Shown piece by piece: positions 42,731 to 51,032 of a stretch of DNA of 64,000 nucleotides. The DNA lies in assembly GCA_041751875.1 (NCBI GenBank), contig JBGSIC010000013.1, positions 1-64,000 on the forward strand. Reading direction: 5' to 3'. This DNA is from JBGSIC01 sp041751875 (GTDB lineage: Bacteria; Bdellovibrionota; FAC87; UBA2466; JACKAF01). How positions within the stretch are numbered: position 1 is the stretch's first letter; the number at the start of each line of letters is the position of its first letter. The translations under genes and the position numbers were made by a program. A model generated the notes under the pieces. It saw nothing but the letters and a program-made list of their open reading frames with translations. It was not told the DNA's origin and did no database searches.

Positions 42731-45130
42731 ATGGAAATCATAGCTGAAACGCAGCAGGAATTGGGAAGACTCAGAGAATTTCCCAAGCACCGTATCATGC
42801 ACGTCCGTAAGCGCGATGGGTCAATGAAACCCGTCGATGTGACAAAAATTATCGAGCGAGTTACCAGCTGCTGTCAGGGCCTCGACGAGGTCGACCCCTT
42901 ACGCGTCGCCACCAAAGCCATCAGCGGTCTTTACGACGGAGCCACGACCAAGGAACTCGACGACCTTTGTATTCAAACCGCGGCGCATTTAATCGCGGAA
43001 GAACCCCAGTATTCCAAGCTCGCTGCCCGCCTGCTCAACCTCTATATAGAAGAGGAAGTCCGCACGCAGAAGCTTGATTCTTTTGCCGCCGCGATGCACG
43101 CTGGCTTGGAACTCGGCCTGGTTTCCGAGACCGCTGCGGCCTTTGTGGACGAAAATAAAGGGCAGCTGGCGGCTGCTATTGAGCCCTACCGCACGGATAA
43201 GTATGAATATTTCGGCCTGCGGACACTCTATGACCGCTATCTCCTTAAGCACCCCCAAACCCGGGACGTAATTGAGACGCCTCAGTATTTCATCATGCGT
43301 GTCGCCTGCGGCTTAGCCAGGAATGCCGAGGAAGCCATTGAGTTTTATCGCCTGGTTTCTTCCACCGATTACATGCCCAGCACACCGACGTTATTCAACT
43401 CCGCTACTCGTCGTGCGCAGATGTCTTCTTGCTACCTTTTAGATTCTCCCGATGATGATTTGGCAGAGATTTATCGCAAGTACGCCGATATCGCACAGCT
43501 TTCGAAATTTGCCGGTGGCATCGGACTCGCCTATTCCCGCGTCCGTTCCCGTGGCTCATTGATTCGCGGTACCAACGGCAAGTCCAACGGGATTGTGCCT
43601 TGGCTCAAAACGCTGGATTCCTCGGTTGCAGCCGTCAATCAGGGCGGCAAGCGCAAGGGCGCCTGCTGCGTGTACATCGAGACCTGGCACGCCGATATCG
43701 AGGAATTTTTAGAGTTGCGGGAAAACACGGGCGAAGAAGCCAAACGCACCTACAACCTGAACCTTGCGAACTGGATTCCTAACCTTTTCATGAAAAGAGT
43801 GAAGGAAGATGGTCAGTGGTCCTTGTTTGACCCCCGCCAGGTACCCCATTTTCCTGACCTTTTTGGAGCGGCGTTTGAGACAGCTTTTGTCGAAGCAGAA
43901 GCCAAAGGCCTTTTCGTAAAGCAGGTAAAAGCGCGCGATCTTTATGGCCGCATGATGAAGAGCTTGGCCCAGACCGGCAATGGCTGGATGACCTTCAAAG
44001 ACAGCTCTAACGAAAAAGGCAACCAGACCAAGGATCCAGCAAACGTCATTCATCTTTCCAACCTCTGCACGGAGATTTTGGAAGTGACGTCAGACAAGGA
44101 AACAGCCGTTTGCAATCTGGGCTCTTTAAACCTAGGGAACTACGTCGTTCAGAATGACTTCGACTTCAAGAAGCTGGCCCGTGCGGTCCGCATCGCAGTG
44201 ACCTATTTGGATCGCGTCATTGACCTGAACTTCTACCCCATTCCGTCGGCCGAAGTTTCCAACAAGCGTTGGCGCCCCATTGGGCTGGGTGTGATGGGCT
44301 TGCAGGATACTTTCTTTAAGTTGCGCCTTCCTTTCGACTGCGCACAGGCTAAAGAACTTTCGCGTCGGATCGCCGAAGAAATTTACTATCACGCGGTTTC
44401 GACTTCCTGTGACCTCGCGGAAGCCGAAGGCCCGCACGTCTCTTTCAAAGAAACCCGCGCCTCGGATGGCCACCTGCAATTCGACCTTTGGGGAGTCAAA
44501 CCCGAAAAGTCGCTGCGCTGGGATACATTGCGTGAGCGTGTTCAACGCATCGGGCTTCGCAACTCACTCATCATCGCTATTGCGCCCACAGCGACGATTG
44601 CGTCAATCGTAGGGGCGTATGAAGCGATTGAACCTCAGGTCTCAAACCTCTTTAAGCGCGAAACACTTTCTGGCGAGTTCTTACAAGTGAACCGCTACTT
44701 GGTCGAGGAGCTTAAAAAACTCGATTTATGGACCGATAGCGTCCGTAACAAGATCAAGCAAGGGGAAGGCTCCATTCAGCATATAGAGGAGATTCCGGCC
44801 GAAATTCGGGAAATCTACCGCACGGCCTGGGAAGTACCCATGCGCTCATTGATTGACATGGCGGCCGATCGCGGGCCCTATATTGATCAAAGCCAGTCGT
44901 TGAACCTATTTGTGGAAAATCCTTCAGTGGGTAAGCTTTCTTCCATGTACATGCACGCTTGGGAAAAGGGCTTAAAAACGACTTATTATTTACGTTCTCG
45001 TCCGGCGACTAAGATTTCGCAGACCACCACGGCGCCGACAGCCGCAGCGCCTGTCGTGGAGGAAGTCACCACTTCCGAGGCGATCGCTTGCTCGCTAGAA
45101 AATCCGGAATCTTGCGAGTCGTGCCAGTAA
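42731..45130 (+). CDS. nrdA: Ribonucleoside-diphosphate reductase class Ia, alpha subunit
   Basis: 799 aa from ATG 42731, GAGGG upstream. N-terminal ATP-cone (RKRDGSMKPVDVTKIIERV), the barrel with PSTPTLFNSATRRAQMSSCYL (one active-site Cys), NLCTEI (Asn, Cys and Glu at the radical site), AVCNLGSLNL (second reductant Cys), PTATIA, the radical-transfer Tyr pair in TTYYLRS, and the C-terminal CESC that exchanges electrons with thioredoxin or glutaredoxin. It makes deoxynucleotides aerobically together with NrdB encoded 17 bp downstream. Confidence 0.95.
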   Translation: MEIIAETQQELGRLREFPKHRIMHVRKRDGSMKPVDVTKIIERVTSCCQGLDEVDPLRVATKAISGLYDGATTKELDDLCIQTAAHLIAEEPQYSKLAARLLNLYIEEEVRTQKLDSFAAAMHAGLELGLVSETAAAFVDENKGQLAAAIEPYRTDKYEYFGLRTLYDRYLLKHPQTRDVIETPQYFIMRVACGLARNAEEAIEFYRLVSSTDYMPSTPTLFNSATRRAQMSSCYLLDSPDDDLAEIYRKYADIAQLSKFAGGIGLAYSRVRSRGSLIRGTNGKSNGIVPWLKTLDSSVAAVNQGGKRKGACCVYIETWHADIEEFLELRENTGEEAKRTYNLNLANWIPNLFMKRVKEDGQWSLFDPRQVPHFPDLFGAAFETAFVEAEAKGLFVKQVKARDLYGRMMKSLAQTGNGWMTFKDSSNEKGNQTKDPANVIHLSNLCTEILEVTSDKETAVCNLGSLNLGNYVVQNDFDFKKLARAVRIAVTYLDRVIDLNFYPIPSAEVSNKRWRPIGLGVMGLQDTFFKLRLPFDCAQAKELSRRIAEEIYYHAVSTSCDLAEAEGPHVSFKETRASDGHLQFDLWGVKPEKSLRWDTLRERVQRIGLRNSLIIAIAPTATIASIVGAYEAIEPQVSNLFKRETLSGEFLQVNRYLVEELKKLDLWTDSVRNKIKQGEGSIQHIEEIPAEIREIYRTAWEVPMRSLIDMAADRGPYIDQSQSLNLFVENPSVGKLSSMYMHAWEKGLKTTYYLRSRPATKISQTTTAPTAAAPVVEEVTTSEAIACSLENPESCESCQ

Positions 45131-45147
45131 GCCGGTAGGAAAAAGTT

Positions 45148-46146
45148 ATGCTCTTAAGCCCAGGTTTTAATCTTACGCTTCGCCCGATGAAGTATCCGGT
45201 CTTCTACGAAATGTATAAGAACGGTATCAAGAACACGTGGACCGTAGAAGAAGTCGATTTCTCTCGCGACCTGGATCATCTGCAAAATCGCATGACTCCG
45301 GCGGAGAAACATTTGGTTAACCGCTTGGTTGCGTTTTTTGCCACCGGTGACTCCATTGTCGGCAACAACCTGGTCCTAAACCTTTACAAGCACATAAATT
45401 CACCGGAGGCGCGTTTGTATCTGTCGCGCCAGCTATTTGAAGAAGCACTCCATGTTCAGTTTTACCTGACGCTTCTGGATACCTACCTTCCTGACGTGGA
45501 ACAACGCCAAGAAGCTTTCCGAGCAATCGAGACAATCCCTTCGATCAAGAAGAAAGCAGAATTTTGCTTTAAATGGATCGACTCCATCAACAAGTTGGAG
45601 CGTTTGGAGAGTGAAGGACACCGTCGCCAGTTCCTTCTCAACCTGATTTGTTTTGCTACATGTATCGAAGGCCTCTTTTTCTTTGCCGCCTTTGCCTATG
45701 TTTACTTTTTGCGCTCCAAGGGCCTGCTCGACGGACTTGCGGCGGGTACCAACTGGGTTTTCCGAGATGAAAGCGCGCACATGACTTTTGCTTTCAAGGC
45801 CATTGAAATCGCGCGCCGAGAAGAGCCCGGCTTGTTTGATCAGCAGATGAAAAATTCCATCATTCAGATGATGGATGAAGCGATTGAGTGTGAGCTTGCG
45901 TTTGCTACTGACGTTCTTGAACACGGGGTCGCAGGACTGTCCATCAACGACATGCGACAGTATCTGGAGTTTGTGGCCGATCAGCGCTTAGCGAGCCTGG
46001 AGATGCCCCCGCACTTCAACGCGAAGAATCCGTTCGAGTTTATGGCACTGCAAGATGTGCAGGAACTCGCCAACTTCTTTGAGCGACGCGTCTCTGCTTA
46101 CCAGACCGGCATCACCGGTCGAGTGGCCTTCGACGAAGAATTCTAA
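45148..46146 (+). CDS. nrdB: Ribonucleoside-diphosphate reductase class Ia, beta subunit
   Basis: 332 aa. All di-iron ligands can be placed: Asp in FFATGDSIV, Glu and His in EEALHVQFY, Glu in CIEGLFFF, and Glu and His in RDESAHMTF. The Tyr seven residues after the Glu of EALH fits the stable tyrosyl radical, so this is a radical-bearing class Ia R2 and not a Tyr-less type. The C-terminus FDEEF would bind NrdA. Confidence 0.95.
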   Translation: MLLSPGFNLTLRPMKYPVFYEMYKNGIKNTWTVEEVDFSRDLDHLQNRMTPAEKHLVNRLVAFFATGDSIVGNNLVLNLYKHINSPEARLYLSRQLFEEALHVQFYLTLLDTYLPDVEQRQEAFRAIETIPSIKKKAEFCFKWIDSINKLERLESEGHRRQFLLNLICFATCIEGLFFFAAFAYVYFLRSKGLLDGLAAGTNWVFRDESAHMTFAFKAIEIARREEPGLFDQQMKNSIIQMMDEAIECELAFATDVLEHGVAGLSINDMRQYLEFVADQRLASLEMPPHFNAKNPFEFMALQDVQELANFFERRVSAYQTGITGRVAFDEEF

Positions 46147-46148
46147 GA

Positions 46149-46185
46149 GAGATTGCTTCGTCGCCGCTGGCTCCTCGCAATGACA
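46149..46185. repeat. REP-like interspersed repeat (ATTGCTTCG...CGCAATGACA), copy 2
   Basis: Three bases after the nrdB stop codon. Shares GAGATTGCTTCGTC and CCTCGCAATGACA with 23243-23290 but has a shorter middle. Both copies sit directly after a gene in the same orientation. Confidence 0.7.
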
Positions 46186-46272
46186 GGCGCCACTTCCCCC
46201 AATGATAGACGTGACAAGGGCGAAGCAACTAGTGATTGCCCCGCCCCGTCTTACGTACGCGCCCCCAAAAAG

Positions 46273-47079
46273 TTACAAACTCGCCTGAAGGGTCAGCTGT
46301 CCGACCCCTTTGCCCAAACCATCTGCCTTAAGAAGGTCATCGCTGTAGAAAGCGACCCCGACAGTAAGTTTAGGAGTCACCGCGTACAGCAACTCAGGGT
46401 AGGTCCACACCAGTAAACTCCAAGCATCGTTATTTTTAGCTCCGGCCTGGTAGTTCAAATGGCGAGTTTGGTGAAAAAACAAAGGCAAGGACAACGAGAG
46501 CTTATCCGTCAGGCTAATGTCCACAATTGCGTAGACACGGTTTTCGAAAACCGGATTGGCGGAAGCGTCTGTGCCCGATCCACTTCCCGTACGACTATAA
46601 GCGTGAAAAATGGGGATAATTGATCCCGTTACCGTTACAACAGAGGAAACTTTTTTCGATAGTGTGAAATAGTTTCGAACCGTCGTGATCATGCCCGCGT
46701 CTCGGCGCGCCTTGAAGGTAGGTGTAAAAACACGAGGCGCGTAAGTGAACGTGAGACTCTCATCCGCGCTTTTCCAGATAGGAGCAAATCTCGCTCGAAA
46801 AAACCCGTCGAAGGCATAGAGATCCAACCCGGTGCCATCGCCCCGATGACGCGCAATATTTGTGTTGAAAGCCTGCAAGTAACTTACGTTGATATCTTCC
46901 GTAAGATTGATCCCGAGCTCAACCGAGTTCTCCGTATGGAAAGAATCGGCTCCGGAGGCCGCCATCGAGGGCCGCATGTCCAGCGCTCCCGACACGGTTC
47001 CAGGCGTCGCCGCCACTAGCCCCGCACTAAAAAGTCCCAACAACAACGACGAGAAAATCCACAAGCTTCTGTTGCTCAT
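46273..47079 (-). CDS. Predicted outer-membrane beta-barrel protein
   Basis: 268 aa from ATG 47079, with TAGGGGG upstream and a signal peptide ending near VAA-TP. Alternating strands such as VYAIVDISLTDKLSLSLPLFF and the last LTLQASL suggest a barrel. No family recognised. A weak sigma54 site lies upstream. Confidence 0.65.
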   Translation of the reverse strand: MSNRSLWIFSSLLLGLFSAGLVAATPGTVSGALDMRPSMAASGADSFHTENSVELGINLTEDINVSYLQAFNTNIARHRGDGTGLDLYAFDGFFRARFAPIWKSADESLTFTYAPRVFTPTFKARRDAGMITTVRNYFTLSKKVSSVVTVTGSIIPIFHAYSRTGSGSGTDASANPVFENRVYAIVDISLTDKLSLSLPLFFHQTRHLNYQAGAKNNDAWSLLVWTYPELLYAVTPKLTVGVAFYSDDLLKADGLGKGVGQLTLQASL

Positions 47080-47158
47080 AAATGGCCCCCTAAACTCTTT
47101 TCGAGTTCCCAAGTTTTAGTATAAACCCCCGTACTTCGGCATTCCGATTCCTCTATTA

Positions 47159-47173
47159 GCAAGACCCTTGCCA
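47159..47173 (-). promoter_or_regulatory. Possible sigma54 (-24/-12) promoter of the barrel gene
   Basis: On the minus strand TGGCAA-N5-TTGC, with GG and GC 12 bp apart; only the sixth base of TGGCAC differs. Start predicted at about 47148, leader about 69 nt. Confidence 0.45.
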
Positions 47174-47250
47174 TTCTTCCGTAGCCTGGACTGAGCGCGC
47201 TTTCTCCCAACCGGTATCTTTTTGACCCTGGTTTACCGAGCATTCTTTTC

Positions 47251-47357
47251 AAAAAGGTGCCAGGTCACTTTTCCGCCGAAAAGTGCACAGGCACCTTTTT
47301 TCAAAGCACCTGGCACCTTTTTGGCTCAGGGCCCCGGCACCTGGGGACTTCTTGGCA
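47251..47357. repeat. GGTGCC-type palindrome, short form (copy B1) with degenerate copies
   Basis: Arms 47251-47275 and 47277-47300 pair with a few conserved mismatches (GGTGCCAGG facing CAGGCACC). Further GGCACC fragments follow to 47357. The remainder of 47080-47398 holds no gene. Confidence 0.75.
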
Positions 47358-47399
47358 CTAGCGCGTCGCAGAACTAGGCTCGAAAAGTTTTGAGAGAGT

Positions 47400-47414
47400 T
47401 GGCACCCGACTTGC
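47400..47414 (+). promoter_or_regulatory. sigma54 (-24/-12) promoter of a small transcription unit
   Basis: TGGCAC (47400-47405), 5 bp, TTGC (47411-47414), GG and GC 12 bp apart, in the context GTTGGCACCCGACTTGCTTA. Start predicted at about 47425. Because GGCACC is also the end of nearby repeats, the -24 half alone could be chance; the correctly spaced TTGC argues otherwise. Confidence 0.6.
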
Positions 47415-47440
47415 TTAAGCAATGGGTGAGAGGGAAGACG

Positions 47441-47551
47441 ATGAGTAAGACATTTGAAAAAGGTAACCAAACGTTCCTTAAACGAGTTTCTTGCCGCAAA
47501 GTTTTTCACAATGCCATTCGGATCGAGGAACCGATCCTGCTCCTGTCATAA
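47441..47551 (+). CDS. 36-residue ORF (or small RNA) under a sigma54 promoter
   Basis: ATG 47441 lies 5 nt after AGAGGGA, about 16 nt after the predicted transcription start. It reads 36 codons to TAA (MSKTFEKGNQ... ending EEPILLLS), basic in its first half and with one Cys. A strong terminator ends 54 bp later, so the transcript would be about 185 nt from 47425 to 47612. It could encode a peptide or act as a small RNA, as sigma54-driven sRNAs do elsewhere. Not recognised. Confidence 0.5.
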   Translation: MSKTFEKGNQTFLKRVSCRKVFHNAIRIEEPILLLS

Positions 47552-47582
47552 ATCTTCGAATCGCCGCCAAGCAAACTTTCCT

Positions 47583-47612
47583 GGGGGACCCGAATCCGGT
47601 CCCCCTTTCCTC
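47583..47612 (+). terminator. Intrinsic terminator of the small transcription unit
   Basis: GGGGGACC (47583-47590) pairs perfectly with GGTCCCCC (47598-47605) across a 7-nt loop, followed by TTTCCTCTT. Confidence 0.75.
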
Positions 47613-47633
47613 TTGTGCCAGGCATTTTTTCGG

Positions 47634-47683
47634 AAGGTGCCTGTGCACTTTCCGGACGAAGTACGGAAAGTGACCTGGCACCT
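47634..47683. repeat. GGTGCC-type palindrome, short form (copy B2, inverted)
   Basis: AAGGTGCCTGTGCACTTTCCG (47634-47654) pairs with 47664-47683. In reverse complement it aligns with the copies at 47251 and 62270, sharing the loop GTACTTCGTCC with the latter. Confidence 0.8.
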
Positions 47684-47711
47684 CAGCGCATTATTGTGTA
47701 ATCTAGCCCCG

Positions 47712-48239
47712 GTGGAAATCTGGAAAAAGTGCAGCACTTGTAAGAACCCTATCGCATGTGGCGCGAAGTACTGGGCGTGTAATGTTTCGACCTGCAACAC
47801 CCAGAAGATGGCCTTGGCATTCTGTACGGTGGAATGTTGGGACGCCCATATTCCCGTGCTGAACCATCGTAGTGCGTGGTCACTCGAAAAGACCGCGCCG
47901 CGCACACCGGGCGAACCGGCTTCCAAACCAGTTGCGCCCAAACCGAAACAGCAACCACAAGCCTTTTCGGTACCACAAGTAAAAGTGCGCCCCGCTAGCA
48001 ACGCGACTTTGCCTTCGGCCCCCAAAACATTTTCAGGAGCAAATACTATGAGTGAATCATCAGACGATATTTTGATCATCGCCTCGCGCTTGAAGGCTTA
48101 TATCCGCGACAAATCAGAAATGAACACCTCCGCTGACACGCTAGAAGCGCTCTCGCAGATGGTGCGACGAGCAGCAGACCAAGCCATTGAAAAAGCCAAA
48201 CAAGCCGGCCGTAAAACCGTCATGGCCCGAGACTTTTAA
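47712..48239 (+). CDS. Zinc-finger/histone-fold fusion protein
   Basis: 175 aa from GTG 47712. Residues 7-52 hold Cys7, 10, 16, 23, 28, 38, 42 and His46, 52 in a pattern ending FC-x3-CW-x2-H, like the MYND or a related treble-clef finger. Residues about 53-112 are a Pro/Lys/Ala-rich linker. Residues about 116-175 match a single histone fold: RLKAYIRDK, then NTSADTLEALSQMV, a long helix and GRKTVMARDF, the RKT-V motif of archaeal and bacterial histones. The start is uncertain since no ribosome site precedes it, and the frame is open back to 47454 through repeat B2. The stop overlaps the next gene as TAATG. Confidence 0.75.
   Translation: MEIWKKCSTCKNPIACGAKYWACNVSTCNTQKMALAFCTVECWDAHIPVLNHRSAWSLEKTAPRTPGEPASKPVAPKPKQQPQAFSVPQVKVRPASNATLPSAPKTFSGANTMSESSDDILIIASRLKAYIRDKSEMNTSADTLEALSQMVRRAADQAIEKAKQAGRKTVMARDF
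48048..48239 (+). CDS. Internal start: stand-alone 63-residue histone
   Basis: Within the fusion gene and in the same frame, ATG 48048 is preceded by CAGGAG (48034-48039) with an 8-nt spacer, a better ribosome site than that of the long form. Translation from here gives MSESSDDILI... to ARDF, 63 aa, the length of single-domain bacterial histones as I recall them for Bdellovibrio. The gene could therefore make both a finger-histone and a free histone, which might form mixed dimers. Confidence 0.5.
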   Translation: MSESSDDILIIASRLKAYIRDKSEMNTSADTLEALSQMVRRAADQAIEKAKQAGRKTVMARDF

Positions 48240-49051
48240 TGAAATCTCAAGAAGGCAAGGTTGTCCTCATTACGGGCGCCTCTTCCGGCATCGGGCGGGC
48301 GGTCGCGGAAGCCTATCACCAGCTTGGCGCCTCAGTGGTATTGGTGGCGAGGCGTAAAGAACGCCTCGAAACACTCGCTGCTGACCTTTCCGCCCAAGGT
48401 GCTCCGGTATTAGCTTTAACGGGCGATGTCACCAGCGAAGAAAGTATGCGTTCGGTTGCTGAAGCCGCTCTCAAACGGTTCGGGCGACTCGATGTGCTTT
48501 TCGCTAACGCGGGATTTGGTGTAGTCGGAAACGTGGATAAGCTTAGTACCGCCGACTTTCAGCTTCAATTCGACACCAACGTATTTGGCGTCTTGCGCTC
48601 AATCTACGCCTTTCTTCCTGCGCTTAAGGAAAGTCGCGGGAGCATCGCCGTCACAGGAAGTGTGATGGGCTTTATTTCTCTGCCTGGCGGAGCACCGTAC
48701 TCCATGAGTAAATTTGCCGTGCGAGCGCTTTGCGATTCTCTTTATGCAGAGCTGCGACCCTTGGGCGTATCGGTCACCCACATCGCTCCGGGCTTTGTTG
48801 CTTCAGAAATCCGCAGTGTAAACAACCAAGGCGCGCAGGTGGAAAACTTCAAAGAACCTGTCCCCGCTTGGCTTCTCATGCCCACCGACAAAGCGGCTCG
48901 GCAAATTGTCAGCGCTATTATTCACCGGAAACGCGAACAGGTGGTCACGGCACACGGAAAAGCCACGGTGTTTTTGCAAAAACATTTTTCCGCGTTGATT
49001 GCTTTTTTGGTCAGCCGATTTGGCGTGAAACACCGTACGCAAGCCAACTAA
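48239..49051 (+). CDS. Short-chain dehydrogenase/reductase
   Basis: 270 aa, ATG overlapping the histone stop codon. The NAD(P) motif is TGASSGIG (about 13-20) followed by VLVARRKERLE (an Arg pair suggests NADPH), NAG at about 91, catalytic Ser in GSVMG and YSMSKFAVRAL with Tyr-x3-Lys. A hydrophobic C-terminal stretch may touch the membrane. Substrate unknown. It overlaps the convergent gene by 4 bp. Confidence 0.88.
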   Translation: MKSQEGKVVLITGASSGIGRAVAEAYHQLGASVVLVARRKERLETLAADLSAQGAPVLALTGDVTSEESMRSVAEAALKRFGRLDVLFANAGFGVVGNVDKLSTADFQLQFDTNVFGVLRSIYAFLPALKESRGSIAVTGSVMGFISLPGGAPYSMSKFAVRALCDSLYAELRPLGVSVTHIAPGFVASEIRSVNNQGAQVENFKEPVPAWLLMPTDKAARQIVSAIIHRKREQVVTAHGKATVFLQKHFSALIAFLVSRFGVKHRTQAN

Positions 49052-49842
49052 AGCTGCGAAGAAAGTCCACTCGACGGGCGTGCGATAGGCAAAAGAATGT
49101 CCACGAAGAAGGTTCCCAAGGTCATCTTCTCAAAAAGTTCTGGCGCCGTGTATTTCTGCGCTTCTAGCACCTGAAACAAAATGGCCTTCCCCAACTGCTT
49201 GTCGATCGCCTCGAGCGCTTCGGGATCACCTGAAAGAGCGCGCTGCACTTCTTGCTCGGTTACATCCTGACCGGAGGCTACCAAAATCGGCCAGATACCC
49301 CCAATCGAGTCGTCTTTCAAACGTTGGCGTAAAACGGCGCCGAGTAAATGTAAGTCTTCCTCAAGTGCTGGAGTAAATCTTCCGGATTCATCGAGATAGC
49401 TCACGAGGCGATTATTTTGAACTGTTTGATAATTCGTGAGGTGCTTTTGGTCATACTCAACCGAATCCACGACTCGCACCCCTCCGTTAGGGAAGTAGTG
49501 TCCCGAACGCGAACGCACCAAACCGTTCCCAACGACGAGCGCGATGATTGCCATCGAGCAGGGAACAATAAGACGCTTCCTCCTCTTGTTCGCCCTGTAT
49601 TCTTCGTCTTTCAATCGCTTGCGTTCGTCCCTGTCGGAATGCACTTCTCCCAAGGTCTCTTTAATGAGCTCTCGTAAGGACAGGTGATCGGTCTCTGCTG
49701 GGGTGTCGGGCCCAGGGGTAGGCGTCGCCGGTTCGAGAGGCGTTTCCGCACGTACGGATGCGGCTAGAAGGCAGAAACACAGGGTGACGCAAAGGCTGAT
49801 TCGCCCGAGCCTTTGAATCGCAAACTTTTGAGATAATCCCAT
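49048..49842 (-). CDS. Exported membrane protein, unknown
   Basis: About 264 aa from ATG 49842; an ATG nine codons upstream (49869) is also possible. Signal peptide to about VRA-ET, a Pro/Thr-rich stretch, a charged helix with many Lys/Arg, a second membrane helix (about 92-108) and a helical C-terminal domain. Not recognised. Divergent from the barrel gene at 49953; the gap holds an imperfect GTTCCC...GGGAAC hairpin at about 49881-49906. Confidence 0.6.
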   Translation of the reverse strand: MGLSQKFAIQRLGRISLCVTLCFCLLAASVRAETPLEPATPTPGPDTPAETDHLSLRELIKETLGEVHSDRDERKRLKDEEYRANKRRKRLIVPCSMAIIALVVGNGLVRSRSGHYFPNGGVRVVDSVEYDQKHLTNYQTVQNNRLVSYLDESGRFTPALEEDLHLLGAVLRQRLKDDSIGGIWPILVASGQDVTEQEVQRALSGDPEALEAIDKQLGKAILFQVLEAQKYTAPELFEKMTLGTFFVDILLPIARPSSGLSSQL

Positions 49843-49952
49843 CTCCCTTGCGTATCCGGTTGAAGGCATGAAAACAAGTTCCCCAAGCTCATTTATTGGG
49901 AACTTCTCGCCCTCTTTATCGAATTTTTAAGCAGGCTTGGTACCTATCCCTC

Positions 49953-51032
49953 ATGCCCATTAGACGTTTTTTTAGTCCCTTGGTGCTAGCTTCACTCGTT
50001 GCTTCGACGTCGCTAGTTGCCTCTGAGCTCGCGCTGACACTCGAAGTGGCTGGAAAAGGGGTCCAGGAGCAATACAACCAAAGTCGCTTTGTGGGCGCTT
50101 CTTTGATTGGCTCATTTACGACGGACGTCACCCCTTACTTGCAAGGCCATGTGAGAGCCAAAGTGAGACTGGACCAAGGGTCAAGCCGCTCTACCTTTTT
50201 TGATGCCTACGGTCCGCGGCAACAGCTCAGACTCGAAGAGGCTGCCCTCCTTTGGGAACCCCAAGAAACGTTTCGCATACGTCTGGGAGCTCTTAACCAA
50301 GACCGCCTCGACGTCCCCTCGTTGATCGATAGCCAAACGTTCGTGGCAGCCATGGAAGAAGCTGATTTTGGCAAATATCTCACTTTGCGGGCTCAGCAAG
50401 CTCTTCCCAGCACACCGAATGGGCTTTTGCCGACGACAGGCACGGATTCCACCTTCCCCAGCTTTTTTTGGACGCAGTTAACCGTGCACGCGGAGGGCGC
50501 ACTCCGACCTCGCCTTTGGGTGGCCCATTTTGCCTTTTTAGGCTTACCTGCAGAGGTAGCCCACCCCGGTCGGTTTATGGGGAATTCGGTTTCTGGTGGT
50601 GCCGCTGCGTTCAGTACGTTTGATTCGCGCTTTGAAGGCCTTGGGTTGGGGGGGTCTCTAGAATGGGCGGAAGGCTGGGGCTCGCCCTCGCTTTCCGCCT
50701 ATGCCCTTTTTAATCCGCACGCCTCGGAAACAGGAGGCGCTCAAGTGGTCCGTCTCACCAACACCTGGGTAGAACGCCCAGCCTGGCGCTTGCGCAGTGA
50801 GCTTTCCGCCTTTCGTGTCGAGGCCGACGCCACCCCCGCTTTTTACAATCGCCAAGAGTGGGGTCATTCCAATCGATTCGGTTTTGAGGCTGGCTTAATG
50901 GCTGAAATGATTAAAGAAAAGGTATCCTTGGGTGCCAGCTTCACCCACGCAACCCCCTTAAGGCAGACCCCTTTTCAGGACGAGTTTTTTTACTTGCAGC
51001 TCCTCTTCCAGAAGACATATGACTTTTTATAG
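49953..51032 (+). CDS. Predicted outer-membrane beta-barrel protein
   Basis: 359 aa from ATG 49953, with signal peptide ending near VAS-EL. Amphipathic strands throughout and a C-terminal FFYLQLLFQKTYDFL. It resembles porin-like proteins without a precise family. The next gene, a lipoprotein, follows at once, suggesting a pair in the outer membrane. Confidence 0.65.
   Translation: MPIRRFFSPLVLASLVASTSLVASELALTLEVAGKGVQEQYNQSRFVGASLIGSFTTDVTPYLQGHVRAKVRLDQGSSRSTFFDAYGPRQQLRLEEAALLWEPQETFRIRLGALNQDRLDVPSLIDSQTFVAAMEEADFGKYLTLRAQQALPSTPNGLLPTTGTDSTFPSFFWTQLTVHAEGALRPRLWVAHFAFLGLPAEVAHPGRFMGNSVSGGAAAFSTFDSRFEGLGLGGSLEWAEGWGSPSLSAYALFNPHASETGGAQVVRLTNTWVERPAWRLRSELSAFRVEADATPAFYNRQEWGHSNRFGFEAGLMAEMIKEKVSLGASFTHATPLRQTPFQDEFFYLQLLFQKTYDFL

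Noticed and set aside
47454..47711. N-terminal extension of the zinc-finger/histone frame
   Set aside because: It would translate through the sigma54 unit's terminator and palindrome B2 and has no ribosome site; the shorter start is preferred.
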